In this document: positions 54,799 through 62,586 of the stretch, piece by piece
Position numbering within the stretch: the stretch's first letter is position 1
How the letters are laid out: each line of letters starts with the position of its first letter
Notes under the pieces: model-generated
The model's input: the letters and a program-made list of their open reading frames with translations, nothing else
Told to the model about the DNA's origin: nothing
Databases searched by the model: none
DNA from: Pseudonocardia parietis
GTDB taxonomy: Bacteria > Actinomycetota > Actinomycetes > Mycobacteriales > Pseudonocardiaceae
Length of the DNA: 64,000 nt
Direction: 5' to 3'
NCBI RefSeq assembly: GCF_017876315.1
Contig: NZ_JAGINU010000001.1
Coordinates: 1,922,001 to 1,986,000, forward strand
Translations under genes and position numbers: made by a program

Positions 54799-56466
54799 TC
54801 AGGTCGCTCGGGCAGCGGTCTCACGGGCAGCGCTCTCCCGGTCCGCGGTGTGCTCGTCGACCCCGGCCTCGCGCAGCGGGGCCTTGCGTACCTTGCCCGA
54901 AGGGGTCATCGGCAACTCGTCGGCGAACCGGATGTAGCGGGGGACCGCGAAGGCCGGGAGCCGGGTCTCGCACCAGGCCCAGAGCTCCTCGGGGCTCGGC
55001 CGGCCGCCGGTCTCCGGGACCACGACCAGCAGCAGTTCGTCCTCGCCGGCCTCGGCGTCGGCGGGCACGCCGACCACGGTGCAGTCGGCCACGGCGGGAT
55101 GGGCGAGGATCGGCTGCTCGACCTCGTAGGAGCTGATGTTCTCCCCGCGTCTGCGGAGCGCGTCCTTGAGCCGGTCGACGAAGTAGTACCAGCCCTCGGC
55201 GTCACGGCGCAGACCGTCGCCGGTGTGGAACCACAGGTTGCGCTGTGCCTCGACGGTCCGGTCCGGCATCCCGTAGTAGCCGGAGCACATGGTCCACGGC
55301 AGCTTCGCGCGCACGACGAGCTCGCCGACCTGCCCGACCGGCACCTCCTCGTCGGTCTCCGGGTCGACCAGGCGCACGTCGAAGTACTCGTCGACGAGCA
55401 GACCGGCCGCACCGGGCGGGCGCTGCTCGCCGTAGGGCGTGAGGATCGGCATCGAGATCTCGGTGAGCCCGAAGTTCTCGACGAAGGCCTCGATCCCGAA
55501 CCGCTCCGCGAAGTCCGGCGCGATCGACGTGGCGAGCGGGACCGCGTAGAGGCAGCGCAGCCGGTTGTCCGCGTCGTCCGGGCGGCGGGGCTGCTTGTGC
55601 ACCCAGTCCATCATCACGCCGACGAAGTTGGTGACGGTCGCGCCGGACCGGCGGAGCTGGCCGGCCCAGCCGCCGGCACTGAACTTGCGCTGCAGCACGA
55701 ACCGGGCGCCGGCGATCAGAGCCGGGTAGGCGGCCAGGAACTGGGCGTTGCCGTGGAACAGGGGACCGACCGACATGTACACGTCGTCGTCGGTGAGCCG
55801 GGTGAGCGAGACGCACTCGTCGGCGAAGAAGTACATGTGGGCGTGCGGCATCATCACGCCCTTGGACAGGCCGGTGGTGCCCGAGGTGAACAGGATCGCC
55901 GCCAGGTCCGCGGCCCCGACCTCGGGCAGCGACCCCGGGGGCTCGGCGTCGGTGAGCGCCGCGAACGGTTCGGCGGTCCGGCCGGCCTCGCGCAGCCGTG
56001 CCACCGCCGCCGCGGAGTCCGGCCCCGTCCCGGTCACGTAGAACGTCCGGACCATCGAGGAGGCCTCGACCTCCAGGAGGGCCTCGACGAACTCCGGGTC
56101 CACCACCGCGGCCCGGGGGTCGACCGTGCGCACCTGGTGCTCGAGGAACGAACCCCGGTACGCGGTGTTGACCGGCACCTCGACCAGACCGGCGACCGCG
56201 GCGCCGAACCAGCCGATGACGTACTCGGCGCTGTTCGCCGCCAGGATCAGCACCCGGTCGCCCGACGTGCAGCCGCCGGCGAGCATCGCCCCGCCGACCC
56301 GCTCGGCGACCGCGAGCATCTCGGAGTAGGTCAACCGCACGTCCTGGTCCGGGACGTCGAGGAAGACCTGGTCGCCGTGGGTGCCGGCGCGGTGCCGCAG
56401 CACCGCGGGCAACGTCCACCCGGAGCGGTCGGCGAAGCTCGGCCGGAGATCGCGGTAGTACCTCAC
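54799..56466 (-). CDS. AMP-forming acyl-CoA synthetase (crotonobetaine/carnitine-CoA ligase-like)
   Basis: The GTG at 56464-56466 overlaps the crotonase stop (GTGA), giving VRYYRDLRPSFADRSG and 555 aa. The ANL-superfamily signature is present: P-loop FTSGTTGLSKGVMMPH, the NFGLTEISMP motif and the hinge TGDGLRRDAEGWYYFVDRLKD. The terminal Lys lies in PSGKVRKAPLRE. It activates a carboxylic acid to its CoA ester with ATP. CaiC-like members accept small polar or cyclic acids. Coupling to the MenB/BadI-like crotonase suggests ring-containing CoA thioesters are formed here. Confidence 0.9.
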   Translation of the reverse strand: MRYYRDLRPSFADRSGWTLPAVLRHRAGTHGDQVFLDVPDQDVRLTYSEMLAVAERVGGAMLAGGCTSGDRVLILAANSAEYVIGWFGAAVAGLVEVPVNTAYRGSFLEHQVRTVDPRAAVVDPEFVEALLEVEASSMVRTFYVTGTGPDSAAAVARLREAGRTAEPFAALTDAEPPGSLPEVGAADLAAILFTSGTTGLSKGVMMPHAHMYFFADECVSLTRLTDDDVYMSVGPLFHGNAQFLAAYPALIAGARFVLQRKFSAGGWAGQLRRSGATVTNFVGVMMDWVHKQPRRPDDADNRLRCLYAVPLATSIAPDFAERFGIEAFVENFGLTEISMPILTPYGEQRPPGAAGLLVDEYFDVRLVDPETDEEVPVGQVGELVVRAKLPWTMCSGYYGMPDRTVEAQRNLWFHTGDGLRRDAEGWYYFVDRLKDALRRRGENISSYEVEQPILAHPAVADCTVVGVPADAEAGEDELLLVVVPETGGRPSPEELWAWCETRLPAFAVPRYIRFADELPMTPSGKVRKAPLREAGVDEHTADRESAARETAARAT

Positions 56467-57233
56467 GAAGGAGTCCTCCCCGGGAACTGCGGGCGTCGCT
56501 TCTCCATGAAGGCCGCCGCACCCTCCCGCATGTCGTCCGATCCGATCGCCTGCACGAGCATGCCCAGCCCGGAGACGAAGTTGTCCCGGCAGGCGTTCCA
56601 CCAGACGTTCGAGGAGATCTTGGAGATCTCCAGGTAGCGCGGGCTCATGGTGAGCAGCTCGTCGGCCCAGCGGGTCACCTCGGCCTCGAGCTCGTCGTCG
56701 TCGACGACGGCGTTGAGCCAGCCCAGCTCCATCGCCTGCTCGGCGGTGTAGCGGCGGCAGAGCATCGAGATCTCCTTCGCCCGCTTCTCGCCCACCGACA
56801 CGGCGAGCAGGTTCGTGCCGCCCAGGACCGGTGCGCTCCCGACCCGCGGGCCGGTCTGGCCGAGCTTCGCGCTGCGCGCCGCGATGGCCAGGTCGCAGGC
56901 CACCACGAGCTCGTTCCCGCCGCCCGCCGCGGCCCCGTTCACCGCCGCGATCACCGGCCGCGGGGAGGTACGGATCGCGTCGAAGAGGTCCAGCGAGGCG
57001 TGGAACATGCCCCGCAGCTCCGCCGGATCCGGATCGGCGAGGTTCGCCAGGTAGCCGCCGGCGCAGAACGCCCGGCCGCTCCCGGTGATCACGATGACGC
57101 CGGATCCGGAAGAGTCCCGGACGGCCTGGGTGAGTTGCTCACCCATCGCTCGATCGTAGGCGTTCATCCGATCGGCCCTGTTGAGCCTGATCCATGCGAC
57201 GTCACCGCGCTGCTCGACCTCGATGTCGGCCAT
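56463..57233 (-). CDS. Crotonase-superfamily protein, MenB/BadI-like
   Basis: The start is ATG 57231-57233 with GAGAGGAG upstream; 256 aa. Oxyanion loops are RAFCAGGYLANL and AAAGGGNELVVACDLA. The following segment LGQTGPRVGSAPVLGGTN and the helix KRAKEISMLCRRYTAEQAMELGW resemble 1,4-dihydroxy-2-naphthoyl-CoA synthase and 2-ketocyclohexanecarboxyl-CoA hydrolase (BadI) rather than simple enoyl-CoA hydratases. BadI opens an alicyclic ring by a reverse Dieckmann reaction. The partner ligase overlaps it. Ordinary enoyl-CoA hydratase activity remains possible. Confidence 0.83.
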   Translation of the reverse strand: MADIEVEQRGDVAWIRLNRADRMNAYDRAMGEQLTQAVRDSSGSGVIVITGSGRAFCAGGYLANLADPDPAELRGMFHASLDLFDAIRTSPRPVIAAVNGAAAGGGNELVVACDLAIAARSAKLGQTGPRVGSAPVLGGTNLLAVSVGEKRAKEISMLCRRYTAEQAMELGWLNAVVDDDELEAEVTRWADELLTMSPRYLEISKISSNVWWNACRDNFVSGLGMLVQAIGSDDMREGAAAFMEKRRPQFPGRTPS

Positions 57234-57259
57234 CCGGACTCCTCTCGCCGAAATGTTAG

Positions 57260-57274
57260 TGATTACTATAACCC
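57260..57274. promoter_or_regulatory. TGAKWACTATAWYCM motif, copy 1
   Basis: TGATTACTATAACCC lies 26 bp upstream of the crotonase start. Reverse-complement reading gives TATAGT, a possible -10 for that gene. Two further copies occur at 57404-57418 and 62544-62558. Confidence 0.5.
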
Positions 57275-57403
57275 TAGTTCTGAGCTACGGTGCACGCGAT
57301 CACATCCCGGTGCGGTGCGGGCGGGCCCCGTCGTCCGCTCGGTCACCGGCTCCCGTGAGCCGGGCACCTGCATCGGTCGATCCTGGTCTGGCGTGGTTGA
57401 ACC

Positions 57404-57418
57404 TGATAACTATATCCA
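57404..57418. promoter_or_regulatory. TGAKWACTATAWYCM motif, copy 2
   Basis: TGATAACTATATCCA lies 30 bp upstream of the dctP3 start in the 215-bp divergent region 57234-57448. The rest of that region shows no gene. Confidence 0.5.
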
Positions 57419-57448
57419 AGTTTCTCGGACAGCTGGAGGTGATCGTCA

Positions 57449-58627
57449 ATGTCGATGTCCACTATCCACGGCCGACTGCACACGAGCAGGGGTCGTGGGC
57501 GCTGGTCGCGCGCGGTGCGGACCGCGGCGCTCCTGGCTGTGGCGACAGTCGGTGTGGCCGCGTGCGGGGCAAGCGGATCAACGGACCCGGGTGGCGCCGA
57601 GGCAGGGGGAGTCGAGGAGCTCTCGCTGCAGATGGCGAGTTTCCTGAGCCCCACCACCGCCCAGGGGCAGACGATCACCTGGTGGGTCGAGGAGCTGGAG
57701 AAGCGGACCGACGGCAAGGTCACCGTCGAGACCTTCTGGGACGCCTCGCTACTGGGCGCCGAGGAGATCCGGGACGGCGTCCGGGACGGTCGTGTCGAGC
57801 TGGGCAACGTCAGCTACGCGTACACGCCGAGCGACTTCCCGCTGAGCTCGATCGTCGAGGTGCCGTTCCTGGGCGACAACATGGGTGCGCAGACGTCCGC
57901 GCTCAACGAGCTCTACGCGACCGACGAGGCCTTCCGCGCCGAATGGGAGGACAAGCAGGGCATCAAGGTCATGTCCTTCGTCGGCGTGCCGCCGGCGCTG
58001 ACCGGCACGAAGGAGCCCGTCACCACTGTCGACTGGTACACGGGCAAGACCGTCCGGGCCAGCGGCTTCTTCGTCAAGGCGCTGGAGGCCGTCGGTGGCA
58101 ACCCCGCCGCGATCGCCGTGCCCGAGACCTACGAGGCGATGCGCACCGGCACCGTCGAGGCCTACGGCGGCCTGATCCTCGACGTGATCACCCCGCTGAG
58201 CCTGCACGAGGTAGGCGGCCACATCCACGACCCGGGCCTCGGCCACTACGCCAGCTCGACCTGGACGATGTCGCTCGACACCTGGAACTCGCTGAGCCCG
58301 CAGGTGCAGGGGATCATCGAGGAGCTGAACGCCGAGTTCCCGAACCAGCTCCTCAGGAACGCCGAGCGCACCGAGGACGAGGCCTGCACGCAGATCCTCG
58401 ACTCCGGCGGGTCCGCCTCGAAGTTCGATGAGGCCGAGATCCAGAAGTGGAAGGCCGCCATCGGTGATGCGCCGATGAAGGACTGGATCGCCAAGGCCAC
58501 CGCCGCGGGCGTCGCCGACCCGGCCGCGATGTACGAACGGTTCAGCGGTCTGTACACGTCCGCACAGAGCGCCGAGTACGCCGACTACGTGCCGGGCATC
58601 GAGCGTTGCGCAGGCAGGGGGCGATGA
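57449..58627 (+). CDS. dctP: TRAP transporter substrate-binding lipoprotein DctP (third)
   Basis: The start is ATG 57449, preceded by CTGGAGGTGATC; 392 aa. The signal peptide contains a lipobox VAAC. The DctP domain has ITWWVEELEKRTDG, FWDASLLGAEEI, GVRDGRVELGNVSY, and the later VRASGFFVKALEAVGGN. It is more diverged from the other two DctP proteins than they are from each other, so a different ligand is likely. It begins the dctPQM-flavoprotein operon. Confidence 0.9.
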   Translation: MSMSTIHGRLHTSRGRGRWSRAVRTAALLAVATVGVAACGASGSTDPGGAEAGGVEELSLQMASFLSPTTAQGQTITWWVEELEKRTDGKVTVETFWDASLLGAEEIRDGVRDGRVELGNVSYAYTPSDFPLSSIVEVPFLGDNMGAQTSALNELYATDEAFRAEWEDKQGIKVMSFVGVPPALTGTKEPVTTVDWYTGKTVRASGFFVKALEAVGGNPAAIAVPETYEAMRTGTVEAYGGLILDVITPLSLHEVGGHIHDPGLGHYASSTWTMSLDTWNSLSPQVQGIIEELNAEFPNQLLRNAERTEDEACTQILDSGGSASKFDEAEIQKWKAAIGDAPMKDWIAKATAAGVADPAAMYERFSGLYTSAQSAEYADYVPGIERCAGRGR

Positions 58628-59193
58628 CACCCCCTGCCGCCGCGCGGGCCGCTTCCGGCCCGCGCGGCACGTTCGACCAGGTCACCCGGTGGTTCTCCTG
58701 GGCCGCCGGGGGCCTGGCCCTCGCCCTGATGCTGCTGATCGTGGCCGAGGTCGGCGTGCGCGCCGTCGTCGGCCGGTCGCTGTCCGGCACCATCGAGCTC
58801 AGCGAGGTCCTGCTGGTCTTCATCGTCGCGCTCGGGATCGGGAACGCGCAGCGGACCGGTGCGCACGTCAACACCGATCTGCTGACCTCCCGGCTCACCC
58901 CGCACACCGGCGCGGTGGTCCGCGTCGCCGGCCTGACGGTCGCGGCCGGTTTCCTGCTGTGGACGACGTGGGTCAGCGCCACCCGCGGCTGGGAGGCGAT
59001 GCTCGTCGGGGAGGCCCGGTTCGGGATCAGCGAGGTCCCGGTCTGGCCGGCCCGGCTGGTCCTGCCGCTGGGCCTGCTCGTGCTCTCCGTGCAGTGCCTG
59101 CTGACGGCACGGGACGCCTGGGGCCGCCGCCACGGATCGGCAGGCACCGCGGGCGAGGGCCCCGACGACCGAGGAAGCTCCGATGTCTCCTGA
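58624..59193 (+). CDS. dctQ: TRAP transporter small permease DctQ
   Basis: The ATG at 58624 overlaps the dctP3 stop (ATGA); 189 aa. It has four hydrophobic spans. Characteristic segments are GTIELSEVLLVFIVALGIGN after span one and RTGAHVNTDLLTSRLTPHTG. It ends in an acidic and Gly-rich tail. It forms the membrane unit with the following DctM. Confidence 0.9.
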   Translation: MTPPAAARAASGPRGTFDQVTRWFSWAAGGLALALMLLIVAEVGVRAVVGRSLSGTIELSEVLLVFIVALGIGNAQRTGAHVNTDLLTSRLTPHTGAVVRVAGLTVAAGFLLWTTWVSATRGWEAMLVGEARFGISEVPVWPARLVLPLGLLVLSVQCLLTARDAWGRRHGSAGTAGEGPDDRGSSDVS

Positions 59194-60535
59194 ACTCCTC
59201 CTCGGCCTCGTTCTCGCGCTGCTGATCGTCCTCATCGCGGCCGAGGTCCCCGTCTCCTTCTCCCTGCTGGCGGCCGGCGCGATCGGCCTGGTGCTGCTCA
59301 AGAGCTCCGGCTACGCGGCCAACACACTGGCGAACCAGCCGTTCGCCAACACGGCGGCGTTCAGCCTCGTGCTGATACCCATGTTCGTGATCATGGGGAT
59401 GCTCGTGGTGTCCGCGGGCATCGCCCAGGACGTCTACGGCGTCGCCTCCCAGATGTTCCGCAACCTTCCCGGCGGGCTCGGCATCGCCACCGTCGCGGCC
59501 TGCGCGGGCTTCGCCGCGGTCACCGGGTCGAGTGCGGCCACGGTCGCCACCATCGGCCGGATCTCGATCAACGAGATGCGCCGGCACGGGTACAGCACCT
59601 CGTTCGCCGCCGGCGTGGTCAGCGCGAGCGGCACCCTGGGCATCCTCATCCCGCCGAGCCTCGTGCTGGTCATCTACGGCACGCTGACCGGCGAGTCGAT
59701 CGAGAAGCTGCTGCTCGCCGGGATCATTCCGGGAGTCTTCACGGCGATCATGTACGCCGTCGTCGTGGCCATCCGGGCCCGCAAGGAGATCCACCCGGAC
59801 CACGCCATCACCGACGACGTCGACTCCGAGGCCACCGGCCAGGTCGACGACGTCAGCGTGCGGGCGGGCATCACCGCGTTCGTCAAGGTCGCGGTGCTGT
59901 TCTCGATCGTCGTGCTCGGTATCTACACCGGGTTCTTCACCGCCACGGAGTCCGGCGCGGTGGCCGCGTTCGCGGCGCTGCTGATGCTCGTCTGGACCTG
60001 CGTCCGGCGCCGCAACATGCGGCTGTGGCCACTGCTCAAGCAGGCCTTCGAGGAGACCACCGCGGTCAGCTCGATGATCTTCATGCTGCTGATCGGTGGC
60101 GGGGTCTTCACCTTCTTCATGGTGTCCGGCGGCTACGCGCGCGATTTCGCGCAGTGGATCACCGAGCTCCCGGTGAGCCCCTACCTCGTCGTCGTGATCA
60201 TCCTGCTCGCGCTCATCCCGCTCGGGATGATCCTGGACGGGATGTCGATCCTGCTCATCACGGTCCCGCTGACCTATCCGGTGATCACCGAGCTGGGGTT
60301 CGACGGCATCTGGTACGGCATCCTGGTCGTGAAGCTGATCGAGATCGGCTTGGTCACGCCGCCGGTCGGGATCAACTGTTACGTCGTCGCCGGATCGGCG
60401 CCCGGGGTCCGTGCCGAGGACGCCTTCAAGGGTGTGCTGCCGTTCGTGGGGATGGACGTCATCACCACGGCGCTGCTGTTCGCGTTCCCCGCGATCACCC
60501 TGTGGCTGCCGTCGCTGGCCTCCACCGCCGGCTGA
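59183..60535 (+). CDS. dctM: TRAP transporter large permease DctM
   Basis: The ATG at 59183 overlaps dctQ by 11 bp; 450 aa. About twelve membrane spans are visible. Family features are TGSSAATVATIGRISINEM, ASGTLGILIPPSLVLVIYG, LDGMSILLITVPLTYP and TPPVGINCYVVAGS. It is a paralogue of the DctM at 45457-46845 but in an independent operon. It is sodium-coupled by family. Confidence 0.93.
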   Translation: MSPELLLGLVLALLIVLIAAEVPVSFSLLAAGAIGLVLLKSSGYAANTLANQPFANTAAFSLVLIPMFVIMGMLVVSAGIAQDVYGVASQMFRNLPGGLGIATVAACAGFAAVTGSSAATVATIGRISINEMRRHGYSTSFAAGVVSASGTLGILIPPSLVLVIYGTLTGESIEKLLLAGIIPGVFTAIMYAVVVAIRARKEIHPDHAITDDVDSEATGQVDDVSVRAGITAFVKVAVLFSIVVLGIYTGFFTATESGAVAAFAALLMLVWTCVRRRNMRLWPLLKQAFEETTAVSSMIFMLLIGGGVFTFFMVSGGYARDFAQWITELPVSPYLVVVIILLALIPLGMILDGMSILLITVPLTYPVITELGFDGIWYGILVVKLIEIGLVTPPVGINCYVVAGSAPGVRAEDAFKGVLPFVGMDVITTALLFAFPAITLWLPSLASTAG

Positions 60536-60563
60536 CCCGATCTCGACGAGGAGTGGAACGACG

Positions 60564-62183
60564 ATGACCGGTGCGGAGCACGTGATCGTGGTCGGGGCCG
60601 GGCTCGGCGGGCTGGCGACCGCGGTCGCCGCCTGCGAGCTCGGCCACCGGGTCACGGTCCTGGAGAAGGGCGACCAGGTCGGAGGTGCCGCCGCCTACTC
60701 GGGCGGCCAGGTCTGGATCGCGGCCAACCACGTCGAGCGACGGCAGGGGATCGCCGACGACCTCGCCGCCGGCGAGGCCTACGTACGCCACCTGGGCCGC
60801 TCCCATCCGGAGCTGATCGACGACCGGGCGCTGCACCGATGGCTGGCCGAGGCGCCCCGCGCGGCCGAGTACTTCGAGCGCCTCGGGGCGGCGACCTGGT
60901 CGATCATCCCGGACTACCCGGACTACTACCAGGACGCGCCGGGGGCCCGGCCGACCGGCCGGTACCTCACGGCCGTCTACGACGCCCGCCGGCTGGGTGA
61001 GCACCGGCGGCACCTGCGGGTCTCCCCGCACTTCCCGGTCGGTACCACCTACGACGAGCTGCTGGCCGCGGGCCTGCGCGCGTCCGCGTTCGGGGCCGGT
61101 CCGGAGGGCGCGTCGATCGCCCGCGAGGACCTGCTCTCCTTCGGTACCGGGGTGGTGGCCGGCTTCTACCGGGCGGCGATCGACCGCGGGGCCCGGATCC
61201 TGCTCGAGCACGAGGTGACCGGGCTGTGCGTCACCGGCGGGCGGGTCGACGGCGTCGAGGTCCGGACCGCGGCCGGCGGGGAGCGGACCCTGCGGGGCGT
61301 GGTCGTGCTCGCCACCAGCGGCTACGACTGGGACGACGACCTGGCCCGCGAGTTCCTCGGCCTCGAACCGGCGGACCGCGGCAGCGTGGCACCGACCACG
61401 CTGACCGGTGATGGGATCCGGCTCGCCCGCGCCGTGGGCGGGACCGTCACCACGATCCCGGCCGAGCGCGCCCCGATCCAGCTCGGCTACCCGGTCGAGG
61501 ACCACCCCGGCTTCGCGGTGGCGCGGGAGCACTCGCTGCCGCACACCTTCGTGGTCGACGCCTCCGGCAACCGGTTCGCCGACGACGCCGTGTACTGGGA
61601 GGTCGTCAAGGCGGCACTGGTCCCCGGCAGCCCCTCGATGCCCTGCTGGATGATCTGGGACTCCCGCCACCACGCCGAGTACGGGCTCGGCAGCACACCG
61701 CCGGGTGGTCGCTACCCGCCAGGCCTGGTCACCTCGGCGGGATCACTGGCCGAGCTGGGGAACCTGCTCGGGATCGACGGCGCGCAGCTCGCTCGCACCG
61801 CGGAGCGGTTCAACGCCGACGTGGCGACCGGCTCGGACCCGGTGTTCGGGCGTGGCAGCAACACCACCTGGCAGAAGTTCCAGGGGGATCCGAACCGGCC
61901 GGGCAACCCGAACCTGGGGCCGGTCGACGCACCGCCGTTCCACGGTATGCGGCTGCGGATGGTGAGCACCGGGATCGGCCTCACCGGGATCACGGTCGAT
62001 CCGGACGGGCGTGCGCTCGACGAGGACGGACGGCCGCTGCCCGGGCTCCACGTCGCGGGGGCCGCCGCCGCGTTCCACTCCTCGGGCACCGGCTACAACA
62101 GCGGGTTCTCGCTGAGCCGCGCCATCACGCTGGGCCTGCTGGTCGCCGAGAACATCGGCAAGGACCTCGTGGCGGAGAGCTGA
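60564..62183 (+). CDS. FAD-dependent dehydrogenase, 3-ketosteroid-delta1-dehydrogenase-like
   Basis: The ATG at 60564 follows GAGGAG; 539 aa. It has the N-terminal FAD motif VVGAGLGGLATAVAA (residues 9-23), VLEKGDQVGGAAAYSGGQVW, and the C-terminal SSGTGYNSGFSLSRAITLG. It belongs to the FAD_binding_2/fumarate-reductase-like group that includes KSTD and cyclohexanone- or 4-oxocyclohexanecarboxylate-type desaturases. It would introduce a C=C bond next to a ketone. It is in operon with the third TRAP system, so the imported compound or its product is the probable substrate. Confidence 0.85.
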   Translation: MTGAEHVIVVGAGLGGLATAVAACELGHRVTVLEKGDQVGGAAAYSGGQVWIAANHVERRQGIADDLAAGEAYVRHLGRSHPELIDDRALHRWLAEAPRAAEYFERLGAATWSIIPDYPDYYQDAPGARPTGRYLTAVYDARRLGEHRRHLRVSPHFPVGTTYDELLAAGLRASAFGAGPEGASIAREDLLSFGTGVVAGFYRAAIDRGARILLEHEVTGLCVTGGRVDGVEVRTAAGGERTLRGVVVLATSGYDWDDDLAREFLGLEPADRGSVAPTTLTGDGIRLARAVGGTVTTIPAERAPIQLGYPVEDHPGFAVAREHSLPHTFVVDASGNRFADDAVYWEVVKAALVPGSPSMPCWMIWDSRHHAEYGLGSTPPGGRYPPGLVTSAGSLAELGNLLGIDGAQLARTAERFNADVATGSDPVFGRGSNTTWQKFQGDPNRPGNPNLGPVDAPPFHGMRLRMVSTGIGLTGITVDPDGRALDEDGRPLPGLHVAGAAAAFHSSGTGYNSGFSLSRAITLGLLVAENIGKDLVAES

Positions 62184-62211
62184 CGGCGTCGTTCTCCGCC
62201 GCGACGACGGC

Positions 62212-62240
62212 GTCCCGGTACCGGCTCCCGGTGCCGGGAC
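62212..62240. terminator. Bidirectional terminator hairpin
   Basis: GTCCCGGTACCGG (62212-62224) and CCGGTGCCGGGAC (62228-62240) form a 13-bp stem with one G-T/A-C-type mismatch. It lies between the convergent flavoprotein and ferredoxin genes. Confidence 0.65.
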
Positions 62241-62277
62241 GTCTCGTCGACGAGTGCGGCCTGCGGTCGCGGACCGC

Positions 62278-62466
62278 TCAGCCGACGATCCTGATCGCCT
62301 GCTCGGGACAGGCGGCGGCGCCTGCGTGGGCGTCGTCCTCCGTCCCGGGCGGCACCGCCTCGACCGGCAGGACGAACCCGTCGTCGTCGAGCTCGTAGAC
62401 CTCGGGAGCCGTCGCACTGCACTGCCCGTGGCCCGCGCACGCAGGCCGGTCGATCTCGACACGCAT
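62278..62466 (-). CDS. Small ferredoxin of P450-partner type, one cysteine replaced by histidine
   Basis: The ATG at 62464-62466 follows GGAGGGA; 62 aa. The cluster motif is C10-AG-H13-GQ-C16 and C53-P. The position that is Cys in [4Fe-4S] ferredoxins is His. This fits [3Fe-4S] or His-liganded [4Fe-4S] ferredoxins found next to actinobacterial P450s. It is divergent from the P450 at 62587, so it is the likely electron donor. No reductase is nearby. Confidence 0.88.
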   Translation of the reverse strand: MRVEIDRPACAGHGQCSATAPEVYELDDDGFVLPVEAVPPGTEDDAHAGAAACPEQAIRIVG

Positions 62467-62543
62467 CGAGTATCCCTCCGTCCGGAGTGGCCCCGCCGTG
62501 CCCGGTGCCTGCGCTCCGGGCCCCTGTCCCGGAGAGGCATTCC

Positions 62544-62558
62544 TGATTATAGTACTCA
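62544..62558. promoter_or_regulatory. TGAKWACTATAWYCM motif, copy 3
   Basis: On the minus strand it reads TGAGTACTATAATCA, with TATAGT as a possible -10 of the P450 gene on the plus strand. It lies in the 120-bp divergent region of P450 and ferredoxin. Confidence 0.5.
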
Positions 62559-62586
62559 ATGATGTAGCGGAACGAGAGGCGACGAC

